DNA of 64,000 bases from Aerococcus mictus. GTDB lineage: Bacteria > Bacillota > Bacilli > Lactobacillales > Aerococcaceae. The stretch is taken from positions 1-64,000 of the forward strand of contig NZ_CP132985.1 of assembly GCF_003286595.3 (NCBI RefSeq). Reading direction: 5' to 3'. The notes under the pieces are model-generated. The model was not told where the DNA came from and searched no databases. It worked only from the letters and a program-made list of their open reading frames with translations. This document shows positions 49,842 to 63,919 of this stretch, piece by piece; the first letter of the stretch is position 1; the number at the start of each line of letters is the position of its first letter. The position numbers were made by a program, and so were the translations under genes.

Positions 49842-51053
49842 TTAGGCTTTGATGCCGTCGTTTTCAATATAGCTGGAAACAATGGTGGCCATCCCTTTGG
49901 CAGCAACGATAAGCGCGCCTTCATCCATAAAGAATTTTGGATGGTGGTGAGGGTAAGCGGGGTGAGCGTCTTGGTCATCACTGGCACAGCCAACCCATAA
50001 GAAGGCACTTGGGACCTCTTTCGCATAGAAGGCAAAGTCTTCGGAAGGTGGTTGCGGTTGGGTAGATTCCACTTTCTTCAATTCAGGATACTTGTTATCT
50101 TCTAGGGCTTTCACCGCAAATTCAGTCACTTCAGGGTCATTGTAGAGTACTGGGTAACCTTTGAGGTATTCGAGTTCGACAGTGACACCAAAGCTGGCTT
50201 CTAAGCCTTTAACTTTAGCCTTGATTTCTTTTTCAATGGTATCGCCGACTTCCGGTGACATGGAACGGACGTCGCCAGAGATTTTGACTTGGCCATTGAT
50301 GGCATTAGCGGCACCGGCAGCGTCGAAGTTTCCGATGGTAATGGATCCTACATCGAAAGGATTGAGGCGGCGGGAGACGATACTTTGTACTTGGGTAACG
50401 AAATAAGCACCGGCAACGATGGCATCGTTAGAAGTGTGTGGTGAGGAAGCGTGTCCACCTTCCCCTTTAATGGTAAGGAAGAAGTTATCGCGACCAGTTT
50501 GGGCATTACCTTCTTTATAGTAGATACCACCTACTGGCATGTTACTCATCACGTGCATACCGAAGACATTATCTACCCCGTCTAAACAGCCAGCTTCCAC
50601 CATGGATTTCGCACCACCAGGGCCTTCTTCTTCAGCGTTTTGGTGCAGGATGACAATCTTTCCTTGCCAGAGGTCTTTTAATTCGATAAAGGTCTCAGCG
50701 AGGATCAATAAGTAAGCCGTATGACCGTCATGTCCGCAGGCATGCATGGCATCGGTTTTTGAAGCGAAGTCAAGGCCAGTGTCTTCTTTAATAGGTAGGG
50801 CGTCGAAGTCGGCGCGTAGGGCCACGGTCTTGCCTTCCTTGCCTGAATCAATTGTTACCACGATTCCATAACCATTACCGACATTACGTTCAACCTGACA
50901 ATCTAGATCTTTATAGAAGTCAGCAATATAATCTGAAGTCCATTCCTCTTCAAAAGATTTTTCCGCATGTTCGTGAAGTTCACGACGAATTTCAATCATA
51001 CGGTCATTCTTTTCCTCTAGTTTTTCATAGAGTGTATCTAACAATTGACTCAT
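49842..51053 (-). CDS. M20-family amidohydrolase / peptidase (HipO-like)
   Basis: 403-residue cytosolic zinc hydrolase. Motifs are RRELHEHAEKSFEE near the start, DAMHACGHDGHTA (metal ligands), HQNAEEEGPGGAKSM (catalytic Glu pair), GEGGHASSPHTSNDAI (dimerisation domain), and PSEDFAFYAKEVPSAFLWVG with HHHPKFFMDE at the end. It resembles N-acyl-amino-acid and hippurate-type amidohydrolases. It is distinct from the AbgA-like paralogue at 22.4-23.7 kb, which has an insertion. CCAAGGAGGAAAAAAT stands before ATG 51053. Exact substrate unknown. Confidence 0.87.
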   Translation of the reverse strand: MSQLLDTLYEKLEEKNDRMIEIRRELHEHAEKSFEEEWTSDYIADFYKDLDCQVERNVGNGYGIVVTIDSGKEGKTVALRADFDALPIKEDTGLDFASKTDAMHACGHDGHTAYLLILAETFIELKDLWQGKIVILHQNAEEEGPGGAKSMVEAGCLDGVDNVFGMHVMSNMPVGGIYYKEGNAQTGRDNFFLTIKGEGGHASSPHTSNDAIVAGAYFVTQVQSIVSRRLNPFDVGSITIGNFDAAGAANAINGQVKISGDVRSMSPEVGDTIEKEIKAKVKGLEASFGVTVELEYLKGYPVLYNDPEVTEFAVKALEDNKYPELKKVESTQPQPPSEDFAFYAKEVPSAFLWVGCASDDQDAHPAYPHHHPKFFMDEGALIVAAKGMATIVSSYIENDGIKA

Positions 51054-51242
51054 ATTTTTTCCTCCTTGGTAATTTGTTATCTTATGTTAAGATAAACTTA
51101 TTATAGGTGCTTTATTGAATAAAGACAAATAAGTTTGGTTATAAGGGCCCCAGATAGCCAAGCCTCTTAGACCTTGATAAAATAATCATGTAGTAAAAAA
51201 ACAATCAAAAAAAATGGCCCCGTGCCCAAGTAAAGGATGGTT

Positions 51243-51965
51243 ATGATGAATGAGACTTGGTATCAAGACCCCTATCCAGGAAAGTCCCGTAAATGGTTGG
51301 TTATTTTTAGTATTATCGCTTATTTTGTTGGTGAAACCATCATCCAGGGCCTAACCTTATTCTTTCTAGGCTCCAAGCAAAATATTGACTCGGCTATGGA
51401 TGTCCTGCTCTTGTTAAATTCCTATCCCACAATCTATATTATCTTAGATATCATCTGGATTGCTCTCTTTATATGGGGATTGAGTGCTTGTGGGCTCAAG
51501 TTCTTTAGCCGGCAGAAAGTGACTAGCAAGTTTTTCTTTGACGTCTTAATTGGAGTGGTCTTAATTTTTGCCTTTCAATGGTTGATTGGAGGCTTGACCC
51601 AATGGCTCTATCCTGAACAGGTTGATTCAGTGAACCAGACCATTTTGATGAACTCGGCTAACCAGATGACCAATTGGAAGATCTTCCTTTGCTTCTGTAT
51701 CCTACCGGCGATTAGTGAAGAGATTCTGACCCGGGGCCTAATCATGCGCTACTTTGTTCCTAAGCACCCCTTCTTGGGGATGGTTTTAGCGGCCGCTTTC
51801 TTTGCTACCCTCCATGCCTCAAATCTTTGGATTCATTGGCTGGGTTACTATGCCATGGGGATGGCACTGGCCTGGACTTATTACCGGACCGGGCGGATTG
51901 AAGCCGCAATGACGGTTCACTTTATCAATAACTTTATTGCGACGATCCCGATGTACCTGTCCTAG
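51243..51965 (+). CDS. CPBP-family intramembrane metalloprotease
   Basis: About 240 residues with roughly seven membrane segments and the CPBP (Abi) motifs in the last third: AISEEILTRGLIMRYF (EExxxR), FFATLHASNLWIHW (FxxxH) and the final VHFINNFIA (HxxxN/B). Such proteases act in prenyl-protein-like processing, bacteriocin self-immunity or signalling; the role here is unknown. Three in-frame ATGs exist (51237, 51243, 51246). AAAGGA spacing favours 51243 or 51246. Confidence 0.85.
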   Translation: MMNETWYQDPYPGKSRKWLVIFSIIAYFVGETIIQGLTLFFLGSKQNIDSAMDVLLLLNSYPTIYIILDIIWIALFIWGLSACGLKFFSRQKVTSKFFFDVLIGVVLIFAFQWLIGGLTQWLYPEQVDSVNQTILMNSANQMTNWKIFLCFCILPAISEEILTRGLIMRYFVPKHPFLGMVLAAAFFATLHASNLWIHWLGYYAMGMALAWTYYRTGRIEAAMTVHFINNFIATIPMYLS

Positions 51966-52126
51966 TTGCTTGCGAATGAATTGAAGGGAAAACCGGCTTT
52001 TGGGCCGGTTCTTACTATATAGAGGGAGACTTCGTTGCGGAATGCCTATTGACGGGCTAAGGAAAATGTTTTTTAATGGATGCAGAAATGAGCTTAGGCA
52101 TAAAGAGTACAAGGAGCGAATGTGAT

Positions 52127-52963
52127 ATGAATGAATGGCTACCAGAAGGAAAGCTATCGCTGGTGTCCACCAATTTCTTTCAAAGAAAGGCCCCGCTGTT
52201 GTGGGCTTGGCGAGAAGCCCCCGCATTAACCAATGATAGCGGCTGGCGTTTTTTAAGCCAGGCAGATACCACCACTTCTCTGAAACATTCCCAGGCCAAA
52301 CTAGTCAGCTATGAACAAGTCCTAGCCCTTGAGCCTGCCATTGCTTTTATTTACCGTTATCCCCTGGGAGCCGACATGCAGTTCTCTACCAAGACCACCC
52401 CACCTCACTTTGTCTACAATGATAGCTACGAGAGGGTACGTCCTATTCCAGCTAACGCAGATTATCCGATCGAGGACCCGGTCTTCAAACGTCACTTTCC
52501 TTCCTTTGTTCAGTCCTATCAGGGAGATAAGACGGGGCTAAGCTGGTCCTATCGGTTATCTCAGGAAGAACTGGCCCAGCTCAACCACTTAAATGGTGAA
52601 CTTGTTACTTTCTTTAATCTTTGTCTGGGCCAAACAGATACTTTAGCTAATGACTTAGACTACTATTTACTTGCTGGCCTGGCCCTGGGTTTCCTACATA
52701 TTAGTGATGAAGCGAGACCTGTTGACCATTGGCAGGATAATGTCAATAATGTGATCGCCAATGCCCTCTTTACTCGTTTTTCATATCCTTTAGAAAAGGG
52801 CAAGCAGGTCGTCTTACAATTTCTAAGCGACCGCAAAAGTTCTCCAGTTGCCCAACAAATTCACCTTTATGGGGAGCAGATGCGCCTCTGGTACCAAGCC
52901 AATCAAAAGCAGCGGATCCAAGGAGAATACCAGGGCTTGCGAAATCATTATATAAAAGATTAA
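52127..52963 (+). CDS. Imm33/DUF2185-domain protein
   Basis: 278-residue soluble protein. The first 50 or so residues (KLSLVSTNFFQRKAPLLWAWREAPALTNDSGWRFLSQADT) resemble the DUF2185 / Imm33 domain, which carries a typical WxxRE...DSGWrf motif and is found in polymorphic-toxin immunity proteins as well as in ordinary proteins. The remainder is unrecognised, with a repeated aromatic pattern. The frame opens at 52076, but AAGGAGCGAATGTGAT stands before ATG 52127. No toxin gene is adjacent. Assignment from memory of the motif. Confidence 0.6.
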   Translation: MNEWLPEGKLSLVSTNFFQRKAPLLWAWREAPALTNDSGWRFLSQADTTTSLKHSQAKLVSYEQVLALEPAIAFIYRYPLGADMQFSTKTTPPHFVYNDSYERVRPIPANADYPIEDPVFKRHFPSFVQSYQGDKTGLSWSYRLSQEELAQLNHLNGELVTFFNLCLGQTDTLANDLDYYLLAGLALGFLHISDEARPVDHWQDNVNNVIANALFTRFSYPLEKGKQVVLQFLSDRKSSPVAQQIHLYGEQMRLWYQANQKQRIQGEYQGLRNHYIKD

Positions 52964-53068
52964 AAAAGCTCTTGCCAAACCTCGTAAGCTGTGATAGTAT
53001 TTTACTCGTGCCTTTCTTCCAGGGGAAACAACTTCCAGGGGCAAGGCAAAAAAGATTTAAAAAACTTG

Positions 53069-53097
53069 TTGACATCTCGATGGAAACAAGATATACT
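53069..53097 (+). promoter_or_regulatory. rRNA operon promoter P1
   Basis: TTGACA, 17-base spacer, TATACT at 53092-53097, preceded by an AT-rich upstream element. Confidence 0.88.
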
Positions 53098-53177
53098 AAT
53101 TGAGTTGTTTCTTTTAAGAAGCAACGCGAATATTATTTGTAAGCCAAGCGCTTCAAAAAAATATTTTAAAAAACATG

Positions 53178-53206
53178 TTGACATCAACATCATCATGTGA
53201 TAATAT
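53178..53206 (+). promoter_or_regulatory. rRNA operon promoter P2
   Basis: TTGACA, 17-base spacer, TAATAT at 53201-53206. Its upstream string (AAAAAATATTTTAAAAAACA) resembles that of P1. About 180 bases of leader follow, with a boxA-like CTTTGAAAACTGAAC segment near 53248. Confidence 0.85.
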
Positions 53207-53384
53207 ATAATAGTTGTCAAAAGGACAGCGGTTATAAATTATAGACCTTTGAAAACTGAACAAAGAAGACGAACCAAATGTGTAGGGCATCAACATTTTT
53301 GTTGATGGACCAACAATTCAAACAATAAGTCTAGACCAGACTATAACTAGTCAGCAAACAATGAGCTATCAACGCTCATGATTC

Positions 53385-54942
<1,558 letters not shown>

Positions 54943-55014
54943 ATTCGGAATACATATTGGAGTCTTCTTTGTTTAGTTTTGAGAGGTATATCCACATGGT
55001 TGATGGATTTAACC

Positions 55015-55088
<74 letters not shown>

Positions 55089-55122
55089 TTACATGTTTAT
55101 TATCTGACCATAACTCATACCC

Positions 55123-55195
55123 GGGGGATTAGCTCAGCTGGGAGAGCGCCTGCTTTGCAAGCAGGAGGTCAGCGGTTCGATCCCGCTATCCTCCA
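55123..55195 (+). tRNA. tRNA-Ala(TGC)
   Basis: 73 bases: acceptor GGGGGAT / ATCCTCC, anticodon loop TTTGCAA (TGC). Second tRNA of the 16S-23S spacer. Confidence 0.97.
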
Positions 55196-55362
55196 TTGCA
55201 ACGGAAACGTTGCAGATTGTTCTTTGAAAACTGAATACTATCATAACATTCCGCATTTCTATTTTTTGCGAGATAGAAATGTCAATAAACCAATTTTACC
55301 AAGCGTAAAAACCGAAAAAGAAAGAGTTTTAAAACTTTTCGCATCATACAACTTAACCGGTG

Positions 55363-58268
<2,906 letters not shown>

Positions 58269-58339
58269 ATAAGGTTGTATGAGGTTTAAGGAAGGCATGA
58301 TAGATTCAGTTTTGAGCGAACAAGCTCAAAAAATAAATT

Positions 58340-58457
58340 GTACGGTGACGATGGCAAGAAGGACCCACCTGTATCCATCCCGAACACAGCAGTTAAGCTT
58401 CTTAGCGCCGAATGTAGTTGGGGGTTGCCCCCTGTGAGACTAGGACGTTGCCGTGCA
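58340..58457 (+). rRNA. rrf: 5S ribosomal RNA
   Basis: About 118 bases, GTACGGTGACGATGGC at the start pairing with GTTGCCGTGC at the end, and the conserved CCCGAACACAGCAGTTAAGC inside. Confidence 0.96.
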
Positions 58458-58469
58458 ATCTTATTTTAT

Positions 58470-58543
58470 TCCGCAATAGCTCAGTTGGTAGTAGCGCTTG
58501 ACTGTTAATCAAGATGTCGTAGGTTCGAGTCCTACTTGCGGAG
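58470..58543 (+). tRNA. tRNA-Asn(GTT)
   Basis: 74 bases: acceptor TCCGCAA / TTGCGGA, anticodon loop CTGTTAA (GTT). Follows 5S in the rRNA operon. Confidence 0.97.
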
Positions 58544-58565
58544 TTATTTTTTTAGGAATATTTTT

Positions 58566-58638
58566 GCTGCTGTAGCTCAGTTGGTAGAGCGTCGCCTTGG
58601 TAAGGCGGAGGTCACGGGTTCGAATCCCGTCAGTAGCT
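58566..58638 (+). tRNA. tRNA-Thr(GGT)
   Basis: 73 bases: acceptor GCTGCTG / CAGTAGC, anticodon loop TTGGTAA (GGT), T-arm CACGGGTTCGAATCCCGT. Last gene of the rRNA operon. Confidence 0.95.
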
Positions 58639-58680
58639 TTTTTTATTGCTTATATAATCGTTTTAAATGACTTAGTAAGG

Positions 58681-58712
58681 GAGAATGTTTTCGTTGACAT
58701 TCTCTTTTTTTA
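58681..58712 (+). terminator. Terminator of the rRNA operon
   Basis: GAGAATGT / ACATTCTC, 8-bp perfect stem, then T7. Confidence 0.85.
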
Positions 58713-58835
58713 TTGAGTTAATTGATTAAAATGAAAATGATCGCTTGTGGCGAACAGCTGTGTTCTGTTATTCTTAGGCAAAAACCGTCTCTAGCATGGT
58801 ATGATGATAGGAAAGATGTGAAGGAGTCTGTATAT

Positions 58836-59930
58836 ATGGAACATATTGAAACCTACCTTGCTCAGCTTGGTAACCGCAGCGATCAACGTACTGGAGCCGT
58901 TAATACACCAATTTATTTAAGTACCGCCTACGCTCACCCGGGTTTGGGCGAGTCAACCGGATTCGATTATTCACGGACAGCCAACCCGACTCGAAATATC
59001 CTACAAGAGGGGATTAAAAATTTAGAAGCGGGCGATTATGGTTTTGCCACGAGTTCAGGGATGGCAGCCATCCAACTCGTCATTGAAGGACTTTTAGAAG
59101 CGGGCGACTATGTTGTTACCTTGCAAGACTTATATGGAGGCACCTACCGCTACTTCCATGTCTTAGAAGAACGGGGCCAATATCGCTTTACTTACTGTTT
59201 AAGCGCAGAAGAAATTGACCAGGCCTTAAATGATGATGTTCAATTAGTCTTCATTGAGACGCCAACCAATCCAATGATGACGGAATTCGATATCCAAGCC
59301 ATCGCTGATAAGGCGCATGCCGTGGGGGCCTTGGTTGTTGTGGATAACACCTTCTATACCCCCGTCTTACAGCAACCTCTCCGCCAAGGGGCAGATATTG
59401 TGGTTCATTCTGCCACCAAGTATCTTGCCGGACATAATGATGTTTTAGCTGGCTTGGTAGCCTGTAGGGGCGAAGCCATTGGTGAAGCTCTAGCCTTCCA
59501 GTTAAATACAACAGGAGCAACTCTAGACCCATTTGATTGTTGGTTAACCATTCGTGGGCTCAAAACTTTAGCCTTACGGATGAACCAACACCAGTCTAAT
59601 GCCCAAGCCATTGTTGACTACTTAAAAACCGAGTCGTTAGTTTCCCAAGTCTTCTATACCGGTAAAGGTGGCATGGTAACCTTTGAAATGGCCGACCAAA
59701 GTAAAATCAATGATTGGTTACATGCCGTTAAAATATTTACCTTTGCAGAAAGTTTGGGTGGGGTAGAGAGTTTAGTCACTTACCCAAAGACCCAGACCCA
59801 TGCCGATATTCCAGAAGAATTACGGCTTAAATATGGCCTCAATGATGGGATTGTCCGCTTATCAGTCGGCATTGAAAATGGCCAAGACTTAGTCAAGGAC
59901 CTAAGGAATGCATTTGATCAGATACGTTAG
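58836..59930 (+). CDS. metB: Cystathionine gamma-synthase family PLP enzyme
   Basis: Trans-sulfuration enzyme that makes cystathionine from an activated homoserine and cysteine, or a close relative. The 364-residue product has the PLP Lys195 in HSATKYLAGHNDVLAG, Asp170 in VVVDNTF, SSGMAAIQ, and LSVGIENGQDL at the end, all typical of the Cys/Met PLP group. MetB and gamma- or beta-lyases are hard to separate by eye. The frame is open to 58722, but AAGGAG is 9 bases before ATG 58836. A LysR-type regulator follows after 27 bases. An extended -10 TGGTATGAT lies at about 58796. Confidence 0.87.
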   Translation: MEHIETYLAQLGNRSDQRTGAVNTPIYLSTAYAHPGLGESTGFDYSRTANPTRNILQEGIKNLEAGDYGFATSSGMAAIQLVIEGLLEAGDYVVTLQDLYGGTYRYFHVLEERGQYRFTYCLSAEEIDQALNDDVQLVFIETPTNPMMTEFDIQAIADKAHAVGALVVVDNTFYTPVLQQPLRQGADIVVHSATKYLAGHNDVLAGLVACRGEAIGEALAFQLNTTGATLDPFDCWLTIRGLKTLALRMNQHQSNAQAIVDYLKTESLVSQVFYTGKGGMVTFEMADQSKINDWLHAVKIFTFAESLGGVESLVTYPKTQTHADIPEELRLKYGLNDGIVRLSVGIENGQDLVKDLRNAFDQIR

Positions 59931-59957
59931 TTAATTATTGATAAAAGAGGAATCCAT

Positions 59958-60863
59958 ATGAATTTTCAAAAATTAAAATATGCCGTGGTAGTTGCCAACA
60001 GTGGTTCCTTTCGTGAAGCTAGCCGCCGCTTGTATATGGCACAATCTAGTTTGTCTACCGCGATTAAAGAATTAGAGGAAGAGTACCAAATTCAAATTTT
60101 TGAGCGTACTAAGCGGGGAGTATTCATTACCAATGAGGGAAGCGAATTCCTCTCTTATGCCGAGGATATTCTCTCACAGGTTGAAACTTTAGAGAACCGC
60201 TATTTGGAAGATAATGAACGGCGCTTGTTTTCTGTCTCAGGTCAGCATTATGACTTTGCTTGTGAGGCATTTAGCCAATTAATTGCTGAAGAGAGCGGGA
60301 ATGGTTGGGATTTTCGTTTTTTGGAAACGTCAACCAGTCAAGTCTTAGAAGATGTCAAACGGTCTTATTCTGAGTTAGGGCTCCTATACATGAATGATAA
60401 AAACCAGCGGGTCATCGAGCAATACCTCAACCGCTATGAGTTGGTCTTTCATCAATTGGGAAACTTCTACCCCCATGCCTTTGTGGGGACTAAGCACCCT
60501 TTAGCAGACCGTGACCAGGTGTCTTTAGAAGAATTGAGCCAATACCCCGTGATTAAATTTGAACAAAGCCGGGGCTCTTCTATGCAATTTACCGAAGAAT
60601 CTTTGGAGCCTGATTTTGAAGGCCAAGAGGTTGTTTATGCTTCTGACCGGGCTACTGTCATTAATGTTTTAGCCAATACTCAGGCTTATTTGATTGGGTC
60701 CGGACTAGTGACTTCCCCCTTTGCTGATTTAGAACGCATCATTCCTATCGAAGGGCAGGATAATAAGCCCAATAAAATTGGTTACATCGAAGCCCGCTAT
60801 CGGAAAACATCCCCCTTTGCTAAGCGTTACATCACCTTATTAGAAAATATGGTGAATTCATGA
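59958..60863 (+). CDS. LysR-family transcriptional regulator
   Basis: 301-residue regulator with an N-terminal winged helix-turn-helix (MNFQKLKYAVVVANSGSFRE...RRLYMAQSSLSTAIKELE, residues 1-60) and a periplasmic-binding-like effector domain (about 90-295). Its position right after the cystathionine gamma-synthase gene, on the same strand, suggests control of methionine/cysteine metabolism, as for the MtaR/CysB-like regulators of cocci; this is inference from context. AAAAGAGGAATCCAT precedes ATG 59958. Confidence 0.88.
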   Translation: MNFQKLKYAVVVANSGSFREASRRLYMAQSSLSTAIKELEEEYQIQIFERTKRGVFITNEGSEFLSYAEDILSQVETLENRYLEDNERRLFSVSGQHYDFACEAFSQLIAEESGNGWDFRFLETSTSQVLEDVKRSYSELGLLYMNDKNQRVIEQYLNRYELVFHQLGNFYPHAFVGTKHPLADRDQVSLEELSQYPVIKFEQSRGSSMQFTEESLEPDFEGQEVVYASDRATVINVLANTQAYLIGSGLVTSPFADLERIIPIEGQDNKPNKIGYIEARYRKTSPFAKRYITLLENMVNS

Positions 60864-60884
60864 TATTCTGATCTTAGTGAACGA

Positions 60885-60899
60885 GAGTGTGACAAGCGC
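60885..60899 (+). repeat. Solo GAGTGTGAC box of the dispersed repeat
   Basis: GAGTGTGACAAGCGC, the same string that starts the repeat copies at 23.9 and 62.2 kb, here without the rest of the element. A related solo end box (GTGACTGTCGCACTC) is at 41106-41120. Confidence 0.55.
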
Positions 60900-60931
60900 A
60901 AAAAGAATGAACTAGGAAACGAGGGATAATT

Positions 60932-61234
60932 ATGGCTTACGAAATAAAAAAAGACGGTAATGCTTTTATTATTGAAGGTGAAGATGGCCAAAGAATTGGT
61001 GAAATTACTTGGAGTCCGGCAGAAAAATTTGTGATTGCTGACCACACTTGGACCCATCCTTCTCTTAGAGGAAAGGGAGTGGCTGGTCAGTTACTCGATC
61101 ACTTGGTGGACTACATGAAGCAGGAAGATAAATACATCTTAGCCAGCTGCCCTTATGTGGTAGAAAAATTTAAACGCCAACCCCAAAAATACGACTTTAT
61201 TAACTACCAAAAACAAGGCCAAGATAAAGACTAA
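60932..61234 (+). CDS. YjdJ-type short GNAT acetyltransferase
   Basis: 100-residue protein of the short GNAT group (YjdJ / GTP-binding-free NATD1 type). The core is IADHTWTHPSLRGKGVAGQLLDHLVDYM with the CoA loop RGKGVAG, followed by the SCPYVVEKFKRQPQKY strand. The family acetylates unknown small substrates. AACGAGGGATAATT stands before ATG 60932. Single gene. Confidence 0.83.
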   Translation: MAYEIKKDGNAFIIEGEDGQRIGEITWSPAEKFVIADHTWTHPSLRGKGVAGQLLDHLVDYMKQEDKYILASCPYVVEKFKRQPQKYDFINYQKQGQDKD

Positions 61235-61335
61235 TTCAGTTAGGATTAATCACTACTTTCTTTACACTTTATGAAAATGAGCCTACAATAGAGATAGTAA
61301 GCTTTGACAAAGCAACAAATGGAGGGGTATAGCGG

Positions 61336-61917
61336 ATGAAAGCAATGATCTTATTAAGTAAGGATTATGAAGAAACCGAAGCAGTCGCAGTGATTGACAT
61401 TTTACGTCGGGCTGAAATCGACATTGACGTGGTGGCTACTGAAGGTGATCTTGATACGGTGGGAGACCACAATATCACTATCCGAGCGGACTATCTCTTA
61501 GAAGATATTAAGGGATCGGACTATGATATCGTGATCACCCCTGGTGGTGTCGGAGGGACCAATGCCCTTAGAGAAAACGATAAAGTCATCGACCTCCTCA
61601 AGGAACAATACCAATCAGATTCTGGTTATATTGCCAGCATCTGTGCGTCACCAAGAGTCCTAGATAAGGCGGGCATTTCCCAAGAAATTCGTGGGACTAT
61701 TTTCCCAGCCCTTAGTGACCAAGTGACCTTTAAGGAATATGTGGCCGATGAGATCGTTGTCAATGACCAAGACCACCAAGTGATTACCTCACAAGGTCCC
61801 GCAACGGCTTATTACTTTGCTCTTGAAATTGTGCGGCAATTGAAGGGCCAAGAAGTCCATGACCAAGTGGCTAAGGCGCTCTTAATTCCTAATGTTGAAG
61901 CAGCGGTTAAGGCTTAA
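61336..61917 (+). CDS. DJ-1/PfpI family protein (YajL-like)
   Basis: 193-residue protein with the DJ-1 fold: an early acidic run [15 protein letters not shown] supplying the conserved Glu (about residue 15), the [12 protein letters not shown] nucleophile-elbow region and the reactive Cys103 in [14 protein letters not shown]. This group has glyoxalase III / deglycase or protein-repair activity. ATG 61336 follows GGAGGGGTATAGCGG. It overlaps yidD by one base (TAATG), so they are coupled. Role inferred from family. Confidence 0.87.
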   Translation: MKAMILLSKDYEETEAVAVIDILRRAEIDIDVVATEGDLDTVGDHNITIRADYLLEDIKGSDYDIVITPGGVGGTNALRENDKVIDLLKEQYQSDSGYIASICASPRVLDKAGISQEIRGTIFPALSDQVTFKEYVADEIVVNDQDHQVITSQGPATAYYFALEIVRQLKGQEVHDQVAKALLIPNVEAAVKA

Positions 61918-62207
61918 TGTTTACTTATTTACTAAAAGCGCTGGTAAGATTTTACCAGCGTTTTATTTCGCCTGCCTTACCGCCGTCTTGCCGTTACTAT
62001 CCCACTTGCTCGACTTATATGCTTAGAGCTCTAGAAAAGCATGGCTTTTTCAAGGGGACGCTGATGGGACTGGCCCGAATTCTACGCTGCCAACCCTATG
62101 CCCGCGGCGGCGTCGACCCAGTACCCGATCATTTCAGCCTCAAACGCAATGACCAAGAAGTCAGCCCTAAAGAACGCCAAGCCCTAGCCAAGTTAAGTAA
62201 GAAATAA
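61917..62207 (+). CDS. yidD: Membrane protein insertion efficiency factor YidD
   Basis: 96-residue YidD. It has an amphipathic start ([35 protein letters not shown]), the conserved Cys in SCRYYPTCS and RCQP, and the HGFFKG.LMG...PVPD tail. It helps YidC/Sec insert membrane proteins. Its ATG overlaps the stop of the DJ-1 gene. No rnpA or yidC nearby, unlike the classical cluster. Confidence 0.93.
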   Translation: MFTYLLKALVRFYQRFISPALPPSCRYYPTCSTYMLRALEKHGFFKGTLMGLARILRCQPYARGGVDPVPDHFSLKRNDQEVSPKERQALAKLSKK

Positions 62208-62209
62208 TA

Positions 62210-62394
62210 GAGTGCGACAAGCGCAAAAAGAGGGGAGAGAGCTACGCATACTATATCTGTAACTCGCTGACGCTTCGAACAGCTATAGCAACTGGAAGAA
62301 AATACCATAAGCACAGTAAGTCTGTGCGTTGGAATTTTCTGAAGTGACTTCAAGACTGGCGTTCGAACTCAACTAGAAGAGTGCGACAGTCACA
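62210..62394 (+). repeat. Dispersed intergenic repeat, copy 3
   Basis: Starts GAGTGCGACAAGCGC and ends GAGTGCGACAGTCACA (62379-62394). Inside are CTGGAAGAAAATACCATAAG, GCACAGtaagtCTGTGC, TGACTTCAAG and GAACTCAACT in the same order as in the other copies. It begins right after the yidD stop. Confidence 0.75.
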
Positions 62395-62434
62395 GCTGAC
62401 GCTTGAAACATCCTTTAATCAAATAGTAGCAATC

Positions 62435-62468
62435 AAAAAAGGAGTCCCCTCATTGAGGACTCCTTTTA
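62435..62468. terminator. Bidirectional terminator between yidD and glmM
   Basis: AAAAAAGGAGTCC / GGACTCCTTTT, perfect 11-bp stem, with A and T runs on both sides. Confidence 0.9.
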
Positions 62469-62480
62469 TTATGAAATCTT

Positions 62481-63848
62481 TTATTCTTCTACTCCGTAAA
62501 TGTCAGCGACTTTGTCAGCGATGCGTTGGGCATAGGTCAAGGCTAGGTCATCACTTTGGGCTTCGACCATGACCCGGAGTAAGTTTTCGGTACCGCTAGG
62601 ACGGACTAAGACCCGACCTTCTTCTCCTAATTCGCTCTCAACCGCATCAATTTCTGCTTTGACTTCTGCGTTGTTCATGGCTTCTTCCTTGCCGGCGCGG
62701 GTCACTTTGACATTGATAAGCTCTTGAGGATAGGTTGGCATTTCATCAGCTAATTCGCTGAGTTTCTTACCAGATTGTTTGAGGACGAAGAGTAATTGGA
62801 TGGCGGTTAAGAGGCCGTCACCGGTCGTGTTATGGTTCATAAAGATAACGTGACCCGATTGTTCGCCTCCTAGAGTGTAGTCGCCCTTACGCATTTCTTC
62901 AACCACATAACGGTCGCCTACCTTGGTAACTTTATCATTCATCCCTGCAGCTTCAACGGCCTTATGGAAACCTAAATTGGACATGACGGTAGCAACAATG
63001 GTGTCGTCTTTTAATTTGCCATGGTCTTTGAGGTATTTACCACAGATGTACATGATATGGTCGCCATCTACTAAACGACCCTTGTCATCAACAGCAATGC
63101 AGCGGTCAGCGTCCCCATCAAAGGCAACCCCAGCGTCAGCCCCTTGTTCGAGGACCAGTTTTTGGAGTTCACCAGGGTGGGTAGAGCCGCAGTCGTCGTT
63201 AATGTTTAGGCCATCAGGACGGGTAGCTCGGGCGTAGAAGTCGGCATTTAAATCAGCAAAGAGACGGTTGACTAAAGGTGCAGCGGAACCATTAGCGGCG
63301 TCAATACAGAGTTTTAAGCCGGATAAATCATTACTAATGGTGGTTTGGAGAAATTCGAGGTACTTGGCTACCCCTTCTGGATACTCACTGACCGTCCCTA
63401 AGCCTTGGGCGCTAGGACGAGGTAAGCTGTCCTCTTCTTGGTCTAAGTAGTATTCAATTTCAGCTTCTTGGTCATCCGATAATTTAAAGCCGTCACTACC
63501 AAAGAATTTGATGCCGTTATCCTTGGCAGGATTGTGGCTGGCTGAGATCATTACCCCAGCAGTTACCCCAGTAGTCCGGGTGAGATAAGCGACAGCTGGT
63601 GTGGTGATGACGCCTAGTTGTAACACTTCAATGCCGACAGATAAAAGCCCTGAAATTAAGGCGTGTTCTAATAACTGACCAGAAATCCGTGTATCACGTG
63701 CAACGAGGACACGGGGATGTTCTTGTTCTTCCTTGGCGTGTTGGAGCAAGACATAGCCACCAAAGCGACCTAATTTAAAGGCCAGTTCAGGGGTAAGTTC
63801 CTTATTGGCTTCTCCGCGAACACCGTCAGTTCCAAAATATTTTAACAT
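62481..63848 (-). CDS. glmM: Phosphoglucosamine mutase
   Basis: Interconverts glucosamine-6-phosphate and glucosamine-1-phosphate for UDP-GlcNAc and cell-wall synthesis. The 455-residue product has the phosphoserine loop [17 protein letters not shown] (residues 101-117, catalytic Ser104), the metal loop [12 protein letters not shown] near 240, GGEQSGHVI, and the phosphate-binding [11 protein letters not shown] near the end. AATCAAAGGAGTATATC stands before ATG 63848. It follows the apparent cdaR tail, as in the cdaA-cdaR-glmM operons of Firmicutes. Confidence 0.96.
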   Translation of the reverse strand: MLKYFGTDGVRGEANKELTPELAFKLGRFGGYVLLQHAKEEQEHPRVLVARDTRISGQLLEHALISGLLSVGIEVLQLGVITTPAVAYLTRTTGVTAGVMISASHNPAKDNGIKFFGSDGFKLSDDQEAEIEYYLDQEEDSLPRPSAQGLGTVSEYPEGVAKYLEFLQTTISNDLSGLKLCIDAANGSAAPLVNRLFADLNADFYARATRPDGLNINDDCGSTHPGELQKLVLEQGADAGVAFDGDADRCIAVDDKGRLVDGDHIMYICGKYLKDHGKLKDDTIVATVMSNLGFHKAVEAAGMNDKVTKVGDRYVVEEMRKGDYTLGGEQSGHVIFMNHNTTGDGLLTAIQLLFVLKQSGKKLSELADEMPTYPQELINVKVTRAGKEEAMNNAEVKAEIDAVESELGEEGRVLVRPSGTENLLRVMVEAQSDDLALTYAQRIADKVADIYGVEE

Positions 63849-63919
63849 GATATACTCCTTTGATTTACCAATCTTATTAACAATTCAATATACTACCACG
63901 ATTTCAAGTCTTTGCCAAA